From assembly GCA_965262565.1 (NCBI GenBank), contig CBDHFQ010000020.1, positions 434,001 through 498,000 on the forward strand: DNA of 64,000 bases. The letters are read 5' to 3'. Position numbers and translations under genes: made by a program. Source of the stretch: CBDHFQ01 sp965262565 (GTDB lineage: Bacteria > Bacteroidota > Bacteroidia > J057). Each line of letters opens with the position of its first letter. Position 1 is the stretch's first letter. A model generated the notes under the pieces. That model had not been told where the DNA came from, made no database searches, and saw only the letters and a list, made by a program, of their open reading frames with translations. Below are positions 9,917 through 20,184 of this stretch, in pieces.

Positions 9917-10984
9917 CTATCGACAGTTGGCTAATATTTCCCTTTTGGTAAGTGATTCGGAATTAATCGTTTCATAAAAGTCATCCAGATATGAGACACA
10001 TTTTTCTTTTTCCTTATCGGTTAACTGTGTAAATGAATCGATTAACTGGTAAATACGTTCTTTCTCCCTGTTAAACACAGCGAAAGCTTGTTGAAATTCT
10101 TCTTCGCTTCTACAGAATCCCCTAAATACCCGCTGTCTTACGCTCGAAGTTTTGAACATGGGATTAGGTTTTGCATAAGGAGCATTTACCACACCACACC
10201 AATCGAAATCATAAGGTACCGGGATAGGTAATTTACCCGGAACGGTATCTCTTAATAACTTTACATTGTGTAAGTTAGGGATGGACCAATCCGTATTTCC
10301 AATCATATATTCATATATAGCCATCACATTCGCTACATCTCTTTGGGTAGCATCAGGATGAACATTTTGAGCCTTGAGAATTTTCATTCCGTGTCTTTCT
10401 GCCAATTCATCATCATCTTCTATTAAAAAACCATATCTGGTTTCGTCATCATATTTGCCTGCACTATCTTTATAGGTAACATTTACCAGCCGAACTTTGA
10501 AACTATAATCTGTCAAATAGTTATAGATCTTATAGGTCAGATACTCTTTTAATACGTTTTGTTCAAAAGCATCATTATTGGATCTACAGTGAGTGACTAA
10601 TTTTAATTTATTTTCTCCGGCGAACATCGTACTCAGGATATCTTTTTTAGGAAAGTCGAATCTCAGGGGAGGGAAAGAACAATTCTTCTTTCTGAAATTT
10701 CCTCGCACTTCTAATTTAAGATCGATGGAATCAACGATGCTATTCGAATCTGTCATCAATAGTTTAGCAGGATGCTCTTCAGGTTCTTCTCCTCTATCTT
10801 TTAGAATGGATTTAAAATTTGCCAGTAATGTAAAAGAAACCACTTCTTCCGAATCAAAGAAGGTTGAATGAATATTTTCATATTCTTCTTCGTGCTGATG
10901 ATTGGTCGCCTGAGCTAATTCCTGGGAGAATACATACTGATTCCCTGAACATATAATGATTAACCAAATAAGTGTGTATCGCAT
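9917..10984 (-). CDS. Exported CotH-kinase-like protein
   Basis: A 355-residue protein with a cleavable signal peptide (ending near VFSQ). It carries KLEVRGNFRKKNCSFPPLRF, ENKLKLVTHCRSN and later EYMIGNTDWSIPNLHNVKLL with PVPYDFDWCGVVNAPYA. This order of an RG-N-K motif, KL block, GN-D-W and a DFD-type motif resembles the spore-coat CotH family of protein kinases. Bacteroidota have many such secreted proteins, usually left as hypothetical. I infer a periplasmic or outer-membrane location; kinase activity is not proven by the sequence. Confidence 0.6.
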   Translation of the reverse strand: MRYTLIWLIIICSGNQYVFSQELAQATNHQHEEEYENIHSTFFDSEEVVSFTLLANFKSILKDRGEEPEEHPAKLLMTDSNSIVDSIDLKLEVRGNFRKKNCSFPPLRFDFPKKDILSTMFAGENKLKLVTHCRSNNDAFEQNVLKEYLTYKIYNYLTDYSFKVRLVNVTYKDSAGKYDDETRYGFLIEDDDELAERHGMKILKAQNVHPDATQRDVANVMAIYEYMIGNTDWSIPNLHNVKLLRDTVPGKLPIPVPYDFDWCGVVNAPYAKPNPMFKTSSVRQRVFRGFCRSEEEFQQAFAVFNREKERIYQLIDSFTQLTDKEKEKCVSYLDDFYETINSESLTKREILANCR

Positions 10985-11047
10985 AGGTATCCGGTATTAT
11001 AATGACATTCCATATATAGAGCTACTACAAAAATAATATATATTATA

Positions 11048-11854
11048 TTAATAGTTAATAAGGTCTTGTACTTTCATTTTATTGGTATCTACCTGAAAGT
11101 GAAAATTAAGAATGTTGCCATTCTCTAGAGATTTTTCGTGAAAATGAATGTTGTGATTATAATCTATTAACAGTGCACTGGTGATTCTGGTTCCATATCT
11201 GCTTTCGGGTATATCTATACACATAGCAGAAAGTTTGCTTTCTAACCACTTATCTACACCTGTGTTAGGAAGTGCAGAATCTTTTGCTAAGGAATGATCA
11301 GAAAGTAGATCCAGAAGTTGCATAGATGACAATTGCATGTGAGAAAGCACCCGTAGTATCCGACTCTTGGCATTAAGTACCTTTGGCCAGGGAGTGTCCA
11401 ACAAGCGATTGCTTAATCCATATACACCTGGAGGCAACGGAATATAAAAGGGTAAATGAGGAGAGGTTCTATTGGAACAATAATATAATTCTTCCAGATT
11501 CCCTACGATAAGATTGAACCCACTGTAGTGTTCCGATTTCTTTGCTAGTTGAATTACGTAAGATTGCGGAGAAATATCATCTTTCAAAAAATTCCTGGTA
11601 AGGTGTCCTCTTGAAGTAGTCCCTGAAGGAGGAAGAGGTACTTCTCGGTAATTCGTCACAGCGGTAAATTGGCCTGTTCTGGATACGCCCAGCCATGTAC
11701 CATGTGCTTTCATGTCTTTTCCAGCTAATATGTGAGGATCATCGTCCCACCAATGGGCATTCTTAGTGGGACGATCCCAAAATTCATCTCTATTAGCTAC
11801 TAGAATAAATTTATATCTGGGATGGATTCTGTACGCAAATGCAATGAGACACAT
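11048..11854 (-). CDS. NRDE family (TANGO2-like) protein
   Basis: The family hallmark NRDE is at residues 21-24 in the context ILVANRDEFWDRPT, followed by LAGKDMKAHGTWLGVSRTGQFTAVTNYRE. The 268-residue length is normal. The N-terminal MCLI, with Cys2 exposed after Met removal, is typical of this Ntn-hydrolase-like family. Eukaryotic TANGO2 is linked to heme or lipid handling, but the bacterial role is not established. The gene is monocistronic and divergent from the NTF2-like gene. Confidence 0.9.
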   Translation of the reverse strand: MCLIAFAYRIHPRYKFILVANRDEFWDRPTKNAHWWDDDPHILAGKDMKAHGTWLGVSRTGQFTAVTNYREVPLPPSGTTSRGHLTRNFLKDDISPQSYVIQLAKKSEHYSGFNLIVGNLEELYYCSNRTSPHLPFYIPLPPGVYGLSNRLLDTPWPKVLNAKSRILRVLSHMQLSSMQLLDLLSDHSLAKDSALPNTGVDKWLESKLSAMCIDIPESRYGTRITSALLIDYNHNIHFHEKSLENGNILNFHFQVDTNKMKVQDLINY

Positions 11855-11925
11855 AATATGTTAATTGACCACAAGCTTTACAACAGCTTATATGAACATA
11901 ATCGTAAATTCTACCTAATTTAGGA

Positions 11926-12451
11926 ATGAATATCTCACAATTTATGTCTAATCTAATGCGTCATTTATCGATTCCTCTTCATTTCATAGGTATTTTATTG
12001 TTTAATCTGGTTCAAAGTCATACCTACGGACAGTCCCCTGCTGCTGAGAAAGCGGTGGAGAAAGTGATTCATACCTTTTTTGATGGAATGAGAGAAGGGG
12101 ATAGCAGTAAGGTATCTTCGACGATGACTACTGACATTATATTCCTCAGTTCGGCTGAAAAAGATGGAGAGATCGTTCTTTCTGAGGGATCTGCGACTCG
12201 TTTTTTATCCGCTGTAGGAACCCCTCACGATGGAAGTCTGGGATGAACGAATTTGGGATCTTAATATACAGGTAGATGATCACTTAGCTTCAGCATGGAT
12301 GAAGTATGCTTTTTTTCGTGGATCAGCATTTTCACACTGCGGGATTAATCATTTTCTACTGGCTGAAGAAAAGGACGGATGGAAAGTGATCCATATTGCC
12401 GATACCAGAAGAAAAGATAACTGCCAAATTCCCGAAGATCTAAAAAAATAG
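11926..12451 (+). CDS. Exported NTF2-like (SnoaL/DUF4440-type) protein, frameshifted
   Basis: Two overlapping ORFs (11926-12246 and 12230-12451) together form one protein of about 175 residues. The first has an N-terminal signal peptide and the helix typical of NTF2 folds (VEKVIHTFFDGMREGDSSKVSSTM), then runs FLSAVGTPHD. The second gives EVWDERIWDLNIQVDDHLASAWMKYAFF and ends WKVIHIADTRRKD, the usual C-terminal strands. Removing one base near 12230-12235 restores a continuous frame. Many Bacteroidota have such exported NTF2-like proteins of unknown function. The extra base may be a sequencing error. Confidence 0.72.
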
Positions 12452-12454
12452 TAG

Positions 12455-12985
12455 CTAGGTACCCAGGTTCAATACACTTAGTAAGTATATCCATAAAACT
12501 CCTAGAAAATGCCAGAAATAGGTACCTAGTTCTAGTAGTTTCGACCCTTTTTTCTGCAATTTCACTGCCACATATATCAGGAAAAGAATAGCTCCCAGGA
12601 TGTGTAAGCCATGTAATCCACTGAGCAAATACAGAAAAGCTACTTGCTTATTGCTCGATTGAATAAATAACTCTTGCTCATACATTTGCATCCAACCGTA
12701 CACCTGAACGATAAGAAATACAATGCCCGTAACTATAGCAATACCCAAATACATGCCCGATTTTTTGTTAGTCAGGTTGGTCCAGGATAAATGGATACTT
12801 AAGCTACTCAACAATAATATAAAGGTATTTAAATAAAATACGGCAGGTATCTGAATAGGGGAAGATAGTGGTTGATCCTGACTGGAAAGAATAAATGCAA
12901 CACTAAGTACCCCAAATAATATGATGATAGTTATCATTAACAGCCACAAATTCATTTTGGGGATCAAAGCTTCTTTTACGTCCAT
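12455..12985 (-). CDS. Cytochrome c oxidase subunit III-like membrane protein
   Basis: A 176-residue protein with five hydrophobic helices and the subunit III signature FLYLLSGLHGLHILGAILFL, followed by YFWHFLGVLWIYLLSVL at the C-terminus. The five-helix form matches small bacterial COX3/CyoC relatives. No subunit I or II gene is near it. It may be an isolated paralogue of a heme-copper oxidase subunit encoded elsewhere, so its complex is uncertain. Its stop codon is only 3 bp from the end of the convergent NTF2-like gene. Confidence 0.85.
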   Translation of the reverse strand: MDVKEALIPKMNLWLLMITIIILFGVLSVAFILSSQDQPLSSPIQIPAVFYLNTFILLLSSLSIHLSWTNLTNKKSGMYLGIAIVTGIVFLIVQVYGWMQMYEQELFIQSSNKQVAFLYLLSGLHGLHILGAILFLIYVAVKLQKKGSKLLELGTYFWHFLGVLWIYLLSVLNLGT

Positions 12986-13272
12986 TATTTTTAGTTGTAT
13001 TTCTTAAATTTTCTATGTATTCATATACAGAAGCAATAACATGATTGAAGGATAACTGTTTTAGAACGTCATCATCCAACAAATAAAAAAGGAGTATTTA
13101 GCTGTTAAAAGATGGAAACTTATGGATTTATATATTACATAGGTTATATAAAAAATCCTTTTCGCTTTGAGACCTATAGTTATTCGTCTTAATTCGTCCA
13201 TTGTAAAATTTTAATACATAGGAAAAAAAAGTTGTTACTTTTTTTATTTTATAATTCAGGTATAATTAGTGT

Positions 13273-14136
13273 ATGATTAAAATGAACGAATTTCCGCATC
13301 TGATAAAATTACTGGATGACGATTCGGAATGGATTAGAGAAAGGGTTGTTGAGGAATTGAATGATATGGGACCACATTTGGATCATGCTATTCAACAAAA
13401 TCAGAACGAAATTTCTGAAGAGAACAAGATTTGGTTAAAACAATTTTCTCAACACAGGAGACTGGCCTTATTCCAGGAAGATTGGAAAAAAAAGGAGTAT
13501 ACTGACAATCCGGGAAAAGCGATTAAACAAGCTATTTTAAGGTTAGCTTATTTAGATGATGGAACTGATGCTGAGATCATAGAAGATAGAATAGATGAAT
13601 TATTAAATGAATTTAGAAGTACATTTAATACTTATGGTCCAGAAGATTTACTTTCATTCATTTTTCAAGAGAATGGCTTCTTTCCATCTATTGCCGTTTC
13701 TTTTTATTTTCAGCCTACTCATATAGCGCATGTATTAGAACAAAAAGCAGGGGCTCCTGTTTGTCTCGTTTGTTTACTTATTATTCTTGCTGATGAATTA
13801 GGGCTTCCCATTTGGGGGGTATTCTGGAAAAATGCTATTTGGCCTGCAATAGTTACTCATAATCAGGCGCTACTATTTGATTATAATGGTAAGCCATTAA
13901 CATCTTCCCGTCCGATAGAACAAGATAATTGTACACATATTACTTACCACCCTGCTACGACAAAGAAAATTAGCGTTTTCAAAGCATCTGTAGAGGACTT
14001 AGTAAAATTGGCAGTTCAGGGAAATATCGAGACTTATTGTAGGAAAGCAAATCCTGAAATGGCTTTATTATATGCTAAATTATACGAACAATTAAACAAG
14101 GTAAAGCGTAATGGTAAAAATTTTACTTCTTCCTGA
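13273..14136 (+). CDS. SirB1/transglutaminase-like family protein
   Basis: The 287-residue product has the pattern of the SirB1 N-terminal transglutaminase-like family: LRLAYLDDG, DLLSFIFQENGF and GAPVCLVCLLIILADELGLPIWGV. The Cys in GAPVCLVCL sits where the transglutaminase nucleophile would be. The family is common next to housekeeping genes and its biochemical role is unclear. The alternative start MNEFPH is three codons downstream. The gene overlaps the end of the convergent der gene by 14 bp. Confidence 0.8.
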   Translation: MIKMNEFPHLIKLLDDDSEWIRERVVEELNDMGPHLDHAIQQNQNEISEENKIWLKQFSQHRRLALFQEDWKKKEYTDNPGKAIKQAILRLAYLDDGTDAEIIEDRIDELLNEFRSTFNTYGPEDLLSFIFQENGFFPSIAVSFYFQPTHIAHVLEQKAGAPVCLVCLLIILADELGLPIWGVFWKNAIWPAIVTHNQALLFDYNGKPLTSSRPIEQDNCTHITYHPATTKKISVFKASVEDLVKLAVQGNIETYCRKANPEMALLYAKLYEQLNKVKRNGKNFTSS

Positions 14137-15427
14137 AAAATAGATTGATAGGTACTCCTGTAAACTTAAAATGTTTACGCAATTGATTCTCAAGATATCT
14201 TTTATATGATTCCTGTACCAATTTGGGATAATTAGTAAAGAATAGAAAGGTTGGGGTATTTGCGGGGATTTGAGTTACATATTTTATGCGAATGAGATTA
14301 CCTCTGACCGCGGGAGGGTGATGTTGGGAAATAGCATTCAACATCACCTCATTTAATTCACTGGTGGGAATCTTGCGTTGTTTGCTCTCAAAAACTTCCT
14401 GCGCTTTATCCAGCGTTTTCAGGAGTCGTTGTCGCGATAGGGTAGAAGTGAACACGATAGGTACATCATTAAAGGGAGCTATTCGATCCTTAATTTTTTG
14501 TTCGAATGTGTTAGTCGTAGAAGTATCCTTTTCGATGAGGTCCCATTTATTTACAACTATGACTACGCCCTTTTTCTGTTGAAGGATCATGCTGAAGATC
14601 GTTAAATCCTGGCCTTCTAATCCCAGGCTTGCATCTATAAGTAAGAGAGCCACATCACATTCTTCTATAGACCTCACTGTTCTTAAGGTGGCATAAAATT
14701 CTATATTTTCTTTTATTTTGGATTTTTTTCTCAGCCCTGCTGTGTCTATTAATATAATATCACGTTGAAAGGCAGAGAAACGAGTATGGGCACTATCTCT
14801 GGTGGTACCTGCTATGGGGGTAACGATATGCAAATCCTTTCCTAAGAGTGCATTAACAAAACTAGATTTTCCCACATTCGGTCGGCCTACGATAGCCAGC
14901 TTTAGTATTTCCTCTTCCTCAATGTTAGCTTGCTCTGCTGGTAAATGTTTAACCACCAAATCCAGCAATTCTCCTGTTCCACTTCCCGTCATGGCAGAAA
15001 CAGGTAGGATATTCGTCAGCCCCATACTGTAAAAATCGTAAATATTATGTTGATGTTCAGTACTGTCTATTTTGTTTGCTGCGAGGATGACTTCCTTGGG
15101 GCTTTTTCGAACGATATTGGCGAAGGCTTCATCCAGAGGAGTGATTCCCTGCCTGGCATCTACCAGAAATATCAGTACATCTGCCTCTTCCATGGCGATA
15201 TGAACCTGTTCTCTGATCGCCTTCTCAAAAATGTCATCTGATTCGGGGACATACCCTCCGGTATCAATGACCGTAAAAGACGTTCCATTCCACAAAACCT
15301 CTCCATAATTCCTATCTCTGGTTACCCCACTTTGATCATCTACAATGGCCTTTTGTTCTTCTATCAATCTGTTAAATAAGGTGGATTTTCCCACATTCGG
15401 TCTTCCTACAATAGCTACAATACTCAT
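14123..15427 (-). CDS. der: Ribosome biogenesis GTPase Der (EngA)
   Basis: Der has two tandem GTPase domains and helps 50S assembly. Both P-loops are visible (GRPNVGKSTLFN near the N-terminus and GRPNVGKSSFVN near residue 185), with DTGG and DTAGL switch motifs, NKID and NKWD G4 motifs, and a C-terminal KH-like domain ending HFKFTGVPINLFFRKK. The start is set at MSIVAIVGRPNVG (15427), five codons inside the longest ORF, because the domain normally begins there. The gene follows era on the same strand 15 bp downstream, so they are probably co-transcribed. Confidence 0.96.
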   Translation of the reverse strand: MSIVAIVGRPNVGKSTLFNRLIEEQKAIVDDQSGVTRDRNYGEVLWNGTSFTVIDTGGYVPESDDIFEKAIREQVHIAMEEADVLIFLVDARQGITPLDEAFANIVRKSPKEVILAANKIDSTEHQHNIYDFYSMGLTNILPVSAMTGSGTGELLDLVVKHLPAEQANIEEEEILKLAIVGRPNVGKSSFVNALLGKDLHIVTPIAGTTRDSAHTRFSAFQRDIILIDTAGLRKKSKIKENIEFYATLRTVRSIEECDVALLLIDASLGLEGQDLTIFSMILQQKKGVVIVVNKWDLIEKDTSTTNTFEQKIKDRIAPFNDVPIVFTSTLSRQRLLKTLDKAQEVFESKQRKIPTSELNEVMLNAISQHHPPAVRGNLIRIKYVTQIPANTPTFLFFTNYPKLVQESYKRYLENQLRKHFKFTGVPINLFFRKK

Positions 15428-15442
15428 GAATAAATAAATCAA

Positions 15443-16343
15443 TTATTGGTACCCGAAGTTATTTAAAAATCCATCTTTATCTTTCCAGCCTTCAGAAACT
15501 TTCACGTACAGTTCCAGATATACTTTATTTCCTAAAAAAGTTTCTATGTCTTTTCGTGCCAATGTGCCTATTCGCTTCATCATGCTACCTTTTTTCCCTA
15601 TTAAAATACTCTTATGAGATTTTCTTTCTACATGAACCGTAGCGTGAATTCTGGTAATAGGATCTTCAGGATGTGCTTCTTTGAATTCCTCTATAACAAC
15701 TTCAGTTCCATAAGGTATTTCCTGACGGAGTAACATAAAGATTTTTTCCCGGATGATTTCAGAGGCAAAAAATCGCTCCGGACGATCAGAAATCTGATCT
15801 TTATCGAAATATGGAGGGCCTTCTGGTAAGTATTGAATAATTAATTCTTTGAGCTTTAGGTACATTCGTACCTTTAACTGCAGAAATAGGAATGGCTTCT
15901 TTAAAAGTAACTTTATCCATTAAGTGCTGCATTCGCTGAAATACAATGGCTTCCTCTACAATGTCTACTTTATTTAATAGCAGAAAGGTAGGGATCTTGG
16001 TTTTTTCAGCAAATGCTAATAAATCATCTTCAGGAAAACTCTCGTCTAACGCTATCATAAGTAACATTAAATCTGCATCTTCGGTAGACTGAGATATAGC
16101 TTCCATCATCCGTTTGTGCAGGCGATATTTTGGACGGATAAGCCCTGGGGTATCGGAATATATAATCTGATAATTCGAACTACTATCTATGCCAAATATA
16201 CGATGTCGGGTAGTTTGAGCTTTGGGCGTAGTGATACTCAATTTCTTCCCTAGAAGTTGGTTTAATAAAGTAGACTTTCCTGCATTCGGTTTACCTATAA
16301 TACTTACGAAACCAGATTTATGTAAAATATCGGTTGTTTCCAT
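15443..16343 (-). CDS. era: GTPase Era, interrupted by a single-base frameshift
   Basis: Era binds 16S rRNA and is needed for 30S maturation. The 5' ORF (16343 down to about 15857) has the G1 motif GKPNAGKSTLLN, the effector region TTPKAQTTRHRI, DTPG and NKVD, and PISAVKGTNVPK. The 3' ORF (15865 to 15443) continues LKELIIQYLPEGPPYFDKDQ and carries the KH domain (ILIGKKGSMMKRIG). Removing one A/T from the three-base run at 15855-15857 joins them into about 300 residues, the normal size. Because era is usually essential, a sequencing or assembly insertion is the most likely explanation. It lies directly upstream of der. Confidence 0.88.
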
Positions 16344-16459
16344 TCAGGGATAATTTTTTTTCATATAATTTGTAAAATTAAGCTGAAACTTTTAACTATG
16401 TAATCCCGTAAACATACATACAATTTGAAATAAAAACCTTTTTAGAGGTGAAAATATAT

Positions 16460-16532
<73 letters not shown>

Positions 16533-16538
16533 CTTCAG

Positions 16539-16566
16539 GACTCACAGAAATGTGGGTCTTTTTTTT
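16539..16566 (+). terminator. Intrinsic terminator after tRNA-fMet
   Basis: GACTCACA (16539-16546) pairs with TGTGGGTC (16551-16558) around a GAAA tetraloop, with one T-G pair, followed by eight T residues. It directly follows the tRNA. Confidence 0.88.
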
Positions 16567-17052
16567 ACCTATCTCCCAAACGGATGTCTGTTAATCACAT
16601 TCAGTGGATATTTACGGAAATAGGTAGTCATACCCATTTTCAATACTGCCATGTGAAACACAGGTAAATCCCATCCTGATCAACGAGCCCATCATTTTTA
16701 ATTTATTTGAAATGTCAATTTAATGGTAAATTACCTACTTATTAAATCCCCATTTTTTAGGAAGATATCACGATTTATTGCCATATTACCTATTATTAAA
16801 ATTGTATCCCTCAAACCCCTTACAACGTCCCAACTGTTAGAGAATTGTTAATGATGGATAAGCGCTTAATAAGACATTTTCAATAATAAGCTAACACCCT
16901 TCTAACCAAGAACTGACAATGGCAGACATATTTACGTTTGCCATGAATAACGTGAAAATGTGCGTTTTCGACTCATCATTTGGCCTTATAATGCCCTTAT
17001 TCGTGCATTGTAATGTAATTCAATCTATTCATTTAACTACACCTTATCAATT
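16567..17052 (+). promoter_or_regulatory. 486-bp intergenic leader upstream of susC with a candidate -7 box
   Basis: No gene is visible here. TACGTTTG at 16933-16940 fits the Bacteroidota -7 consensus TAnnTTTG and leaves a 5' leader of about 105 bases before the susC ATG. A good -33 TTTG is not present at the expected distance, so the call is tentative. The upstream 350 bp are AT-rich and could hold activator sites, since SusC/D operons are commonly controlled by dedicated regulators. Confidence 0.4.
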
Positions 17053-20000
17053 ATGACAAAAATCTTACACAAGTCATCTTACTTGTTATCCATTCTTTTT
17101 CTATGTATGCTTATCATAATAGTACCCACTACTAAAGTCAAAGCTGCATGGACAAACGATACGGATAGTAAGGTAAAAGACGCTGACGTCACTATTACAG
17201 GAACAGTGACAGATGCAGAAACCGGAGAACCTCTGGAAGGTACTACCGTGTTAGTAAAAGGAACAAACGTAGGAAGCATTACCAACTATCAGGGACAATA
17301 CACCATAGAAGCTCCTGATGATGCTTCTGCCCTTATCTTTTCCTATGTAGGGTATGAATCCGTGGAAGTGGACATTAATAATCAAACAGTGATCGATGTT
17401 ATCTTATCTTCTAGTACCCTTTCGTTGGATGAAGTAGTCATGATAGGCTATGGTACCCAACGCAGAAGAGATTTAACCGGAGCCATTAGTTCTATTGGTG
17501 AAGAGGACTTCAACGAAGGAATTATCGTTTCACCTGAACAATTGATTCAGGGAAAAGTAGCCGGAGTAAATATCACCTCTAATAACGGAGAACCAGGAGG
17601 TCCCCAAACAATCATCATTCGCGGTCCTAACTCCCTCAGAACGGGAAATACGCCGCTATTTGTAGTCGACGGAGTGCCTTTGGATGATGATAATATTAGT
17701 CCTCCTCGTCAAGATGTAGGATTTGGAGGAAGTGAACCATTGAACCCATTGAACTTTTTGAATCCCGCAGATATTGAATCCATCGACATTTTAAAAGATG
17801 CTTCTGCCGGAGCTATTTATGGAACCAGAGCAGCGAATGGAGTAGTAATGATTACTACTAAAAAGGGAACTGGAGCGCCAAGATTGAATTACTCTGCCTA
17901 TTTTGGGATATCCGAACCCTCTAATACCATTGAACTATTAGAAACGCCTGAATTTATCGCTTTCCAAGAATCTATCGGAAATTTGGATAATATCGAAGAT
18001 AGAAATATCAATACAGATTGGCAGGATGTCGTTTTTAGAGATGATGCTTTCCAACAAAATCACAGTCTTTCATTTAGCGGTGGAACAGAATATACAAACT
18101 ATTATGTTTCATTGAGTTATCTAGATCAGGAAGGGATTTTACCTAGAAATGAACTACAACGCTATACCGGAAGGGTAAATTTCAGTCAGAGATTAATTGA
18201 CAACAGATTAAGGATCGATTTTAATTTAACAGCAAGTCATACTGATAATGAGGGCTCAGCAAGAAATGATGGTGCAGGCGCAAATACAGGTAGTTTAATT
18301 CCGGATATGTTAGGTGGTAATCCTACATATCCTATTCGCAATGCTGATGGATCACTTTTTGTTTTTCCAAATGGAAGAAATCCTTTGGCAGATGTAGAGT
18401 TGTATACCGCACTAACCAGAACAGATCGCGTGCTGGGAAATATTGCAGGTACTTTCGAAATTATCGACGGCCTGGAATACAAAATCAATTTTGGAATTGA
18501 TCGCTCTTCTGGAACTGGGGAAACTCAAATTGAGCCCAGTGGATTAGCAAATATTGCGATTCCTGAAGGAGCAGCTAGATTCGGTAATACTGAAGCATCT
18601 AACATCCTATTAGAAAATACAGTACAATACACTTTTGATGTCGCTGGTCAATCTACCATTACCGCATTAGCCGGACACTCTTACCAACGTTTTTCTAACC
18701 AATCAAATAATTTTGGTGTAAGTGGTTTTACTACTGAGGAAATTGATCTTATCGTTGCCCCTCAGTTTGCCACGGATATATTCGTTTTGCCTTCAGGAAA
18801 TAAAACAGTCAACGAATTACAGTCCTTCTTTGGTAGAGTGAATTATTCTTTTGATGACAAATTCTTGTTGACAGCTACGGTAAGGGCTGACGGATCTTCC
18901 AAATTTGGTGAAAACAACCGATATGGTGTGTTTCCTTCAGTAGCAGCTGCTTACAACATCACTGAGGAGCCTTTCTTGGCCAATTCTGTCGTAAGTAACC
19001 TTAAATTAAGAGCTGGATGGGGACAGACAGGGAATCAGGAAATCCCGGGAAAAATTACTCAGTTCTCGCTTAGCTCAAGTGTCGATGAGCGTAGAGGTGG
19101 ATACCCTATTGACCCAAATATCATCAATGCAGGATTTACCTTCGTTCGTACAGCTAACCCTGATATCCAGTGGGAAACTACCACTCAAACAAATGTGGGT
19201 ATCGACTTTGGATTTTTTAATGAATCTTTCTATGGCTCTGTAGACTATTTCTATAAAAATACTACAGATGTATTGCTGAACTTAACTGTAACTGATCCTA
19301 TTTCACCTACAGGAAGCAGATGGGAAAATCTCGACCTGGAGATTATCAACCAGGGAGTGGAAGTAGCGTTAAATTATCAATCATCTGTAAAAAATACCTT
19401 TAGTTGGGGAGCAGGGATCAATGGTACTTTCCTTGATAATGAAGTACAAAACACGCCTTTCTCATTCCTGGCAACAGGAGATGTCAATGGGCCTGGTCTT
19501 TCCGGGGTAACCGTAGCTGGTAACCTGGAAGGTGAGCCAATCGGTTCCTTCTTCCTATTAGAGTTCTTAGGATTTGACGATCAGGGAGCAAGTGTTTTCC
19601 GCGATGCTAATGGAGATGGAGAGATCACTACCTCTGACAGAACAGTGGCCGGATCACCTATTCCTGATTTAACTTATGGGTTCTATGGAAATGTAGGGTT
19701 CAAAAATGTAGAATTATCTTTCAACTTTAATGGAGTCGCAGGAAATCAGATCTTCAACAATACGGCCTTGGCTTATTTCAATACGCCTCAGCTTACTTCA
19801 GGAACGAATAGTTCTGTTGACTATTTTGACCTGAGAGAAAGTGCTACTAATCCTGTAACTGAATCTACGCGTTATTTGGAAGATGGAGATTTCCTTCGTT
19901 TGAACAACTTGACATTGAGATACCGCTTCCAGGTGAATAGCATTGAATGGTTAAAAGGATTTTCTATTTATTTTACTGGCCAGAACCTATTCACTATCAC

Positions 20001-20130
20001 AGATTATTCTGGCTTTGATCCCGAAGTAAACGTTCCTTCCAGTGTAGGGGGGGTTGTAGGATATGGCCTTGACTTCACTAATATTCCCAGACCGAGAACC
20101 TACTTAGGGGGAATAGACCTCTCATTTTAA
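17053..20130 (+). CDS. SusC/RagA family TonB-linked outer-membrane transporter
   Basis: A 1025-residue SusC-type receptor. After the signal peptide it has a carboxypeptidase regulatory-like domain (about 45-125, ITGTVTDAETGEPLEGTTVL), then the SusC plug start GYGTQRRRDLTGAIS and the strong family motif SIDILKDASAGAIYGTRAANG near residue 250, followed by the barrel ending PRPRTYLGGIDLSF. Such channels pair with a SusD lipoprotein that sits as a lid and deliver oligosaccharides or other nutrients to the periplasm using TonB energy. The susD gene begins about 55 bp downstream. No glycoside hydrolase is adjacent, so the substrate is unknown. Confidence 0.96.
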   Translation: MTKILHKSSYLLSILFLCMLIIIVPTTKVKAAWTNDTDSKVKDADVTITGTVTDAETGEPLEGTTVLVKGTNVGSITNYQGQYTIEAPDDASALIFSYVGYESVEVDINNQTVIDVILSSSTLSLDEVVMIGYGTQRRRDLTGAISSIGEEDFNEGIIVSPEQLIQGKVAGVNITSNNGEPGGPQTIIIRGPNSLRTGNTPLFVVDGVPLDDDNISPPRQDVGFGGSEPLNPLNFLNPADIESIDILKDASAGAIYGTRAANGVVMITTKKGTGAPRLNYSAYFGISEPSNTIELLETPEFIAFQESIGNLDNIEDRNINTDWQDVVFRDDAFQQNHSLSFSGGTEYTNYYVSLSYLDQEGILPRNELQRYTGRVNFSQRLIDNRLRIDFNLTASHTDNEGSARNDGAGANTGSLIPDMLGGNPTYPIRNADGSLFVFPNGRNPLADVELYTALTRTDRVLGNIAGTFEIIDGLEYKINFGIDRSSGTGETQIEPSGLANIAIPEGAARFGNTEASNILLENTVQYTFDVAGQSTITALAGHSYQRFSNQSNNFGVSGFTTEEIDLIVAPQFATDIFVLPSGNKTVNELQSFFGRVNYSFDDKFLLTATVRADGSSKFGENNRYGVFPSVAAAYNITEEPFLANSVVSNLKLRAGWGQTGNQEIPGKITQFSLSSSVDERRGGYPIDPNIINAGFTFVRTANPDIQWETTTQTNVGIDFGFFNESFYGSVDYFYKNTTDVLLNLTVTDPISPTGSRWENLDLEIINQGVEVALNYQSSVKNTFSWGAGINGTFLDNEVQNTPFSFLATGDVNGPGLSGVTVAGNLEGEPIGSFFLLEFLGFDDQGASVFRDANGDGEITTSDRTVAGSPIPDLTYGFYGNVGFKNVELSFNFNGVAGNQIFNNTALAYFNTPQLTSGTNSSVDYFDLRESATNPVTESTRYLEDGDFLRLNNLTLRYRFQVNSIEWLKGFSIYFTGQNLFTITDYSGFDPEVNVPSSVGGVVGYGLDFTNIPRPRTYLGGIDLSF

Positions 20131-20184
20131 TCATTCATTATACTAATAATATAAATTAATACATTGATCTATAATAGATTAGAC

